From Methylobacterium sp. Leaf99 (lineage in GTDB: Bacteria > Pseudomonadota > Alphaproteobacteria > Rhizobiales > Beijerinckiaceae), in assembly GCF_001422375.1 (NCBI RefSeq), contig NZ_LMMU01000007.1, forward strand, positions 722,184 through 786,183: a stretch of 64,000 bases of DNA, in the 5' to 3' direction. Position numbers and translations under genes: made by a program. Of this stretch, positions 63,812 to 64,000 are shown piece after piece (within the stretch, counting starts at the first letter, position 1; every line of letters begins with the position of its first letter). Below the pieces are notes generated by a model. The model did no database searches. It was given only the letters and a program-made list of their open reading frames with translations, and was not told the DNA's origin.

Positions 63812-64000
63812 TCAGAAGCTCACCGCCCGGACCCGGCGCACCTGCGGGATCGCGTCGATCTGCTTCACCACCGCCTCCGAGACCGGCGCATCCACCGCGC
63901 AGAAGCAGATGGCGCTGCCGCCCTCTTCCTCGCGGCCGAGGTTGAACGTCGCGACGTTCACCCCGGCGTCGCCCAGGATGCTGCCGAGCCGCCCGATGAA
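63812..64000 (-). CDS. serA: D-3-phosphoglycerate dehydrogenase, C-terminal ACT domain (partial)
   Basis: Open frame of 62 codons plus TGA (63812-63814 on the plus strand is TCA), running off the right end. The sequence FIGRLGSILGDAGVNVATFN, LGREEEGGSAICFCAVDAPV and VKQIDAIPQVRRVRAVSF is the serine-binding ACT domain of SerA. Catalytic domain lies outside. SerA commits 3-phosphoglycerate to serine; in serine-cycle methylotrophs this gene set is central. Convergent with the chemotaxis receptor gene; the 81-bp gap has a weak hairpin CGATCCCG...CGGGATCG (63752-63782). Confidence 0.9.
   Translation of the reverse strand, partial: FIGRLGSILGDAGVNVATFNLGREEEGGSAICFCAVDAPVSEAVVKQIDAIPQVRRVRAVSF

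Overview
The window is a gene-dense, GC-rich (roughly 70 percent by eye) piece of an alphaproteobacterial chromosome, most likely Methylobacteriaceae (Methylobacterium or Methylorubrum-like). The basis is the divergent pair ethylmalonyl-CoA mutase / crotonyl-CoA carboxylase-reductase, homospermidine synthase, the hyphomicrobial-type order tsaB-rimI-plsC-miaB-phoH-ybeY-corC-lnt, alphaproteobacterial-type promoters and very high GC at third codon positions. No rRNA, tRNA, CRISPR array, insertion sequence or prophage was seen. About 58 protein genes are supported; both ends cut a gene (acyl-CoA dehydrogenase on the left, serA on the right).

Region by region. 1-10.3 kb: fatty-acid beta-oxidation (acyl-CoA dehydrogenase, thiolase, FadJ-type hydratase/dehydrogenase, and ETF:ubiquinone oxidoreductase which takes the electrons to quinone), mixed with an EAL phosphodiesterase, moaB, a zinc metallopeptidase and a type-4-like uracil-DNA glycosylase. 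10.4-20.2 kb: housekeeping (TPR protein, ispE, a long-chain polyprenyl diphosphate synthase, a TrmN6-like methyltransferase, an S49 protease, glyQ-glyS). 20.2-27.4 kb: a palindromic repeat, OpgG/MdoG, then a polyamine group: an ornithine/lysine decarboxylase behind a long structured leader, a GNAT acetyltransferase and homospermidine synthase. 27.5-34.5 kb: two tandem Uma2-type nucleases, membrane and small proteins, and surface-polysaccharide genes (FlaA1/CapD-type enzyme, SDR epimerase, WecA/MraY-like phosphotransferase). 34.5-39.4 kb: ecm and ccr of the ethylmalonyl-CoA pathway reading away from a shared 394-bp control region, then leuD. 39.4-51.9 kb: lytic transglycosylase, rplS, a NifU-type Fe-S protein and the tsaB-to-lnt cluster. 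51.9-64 kb: a GGDEF-EAL protein, katA and oxyR divergent with a recognisable OxyR half-site, an AbrB-family transporter, dgkA, a small two-gene islet encoding a RelE-like protein and a DUF4263 (Shedu-like) nuclease, ilvA, a chemotaxis receptor and the end of serA.

The most unusual items are (1) the coupled RelE-like + DUF4263 pair between dgkA and ilvA, a candidate anti-phage or conflict system with an ExE rather than ExK nuclease site; (2) the decarboxylase leader, which carries hairpins and an arginine-rich upstream ORF in which every Arg codon is CGG, CGA or AGG; and (3) three copies of an exactly 92-nt palindromic intergenic repeat whose 20-nt loop is inverted relative to its arms in one copy. 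Many genes here are best explained by TTG or GTG starts, so gene starts need care.
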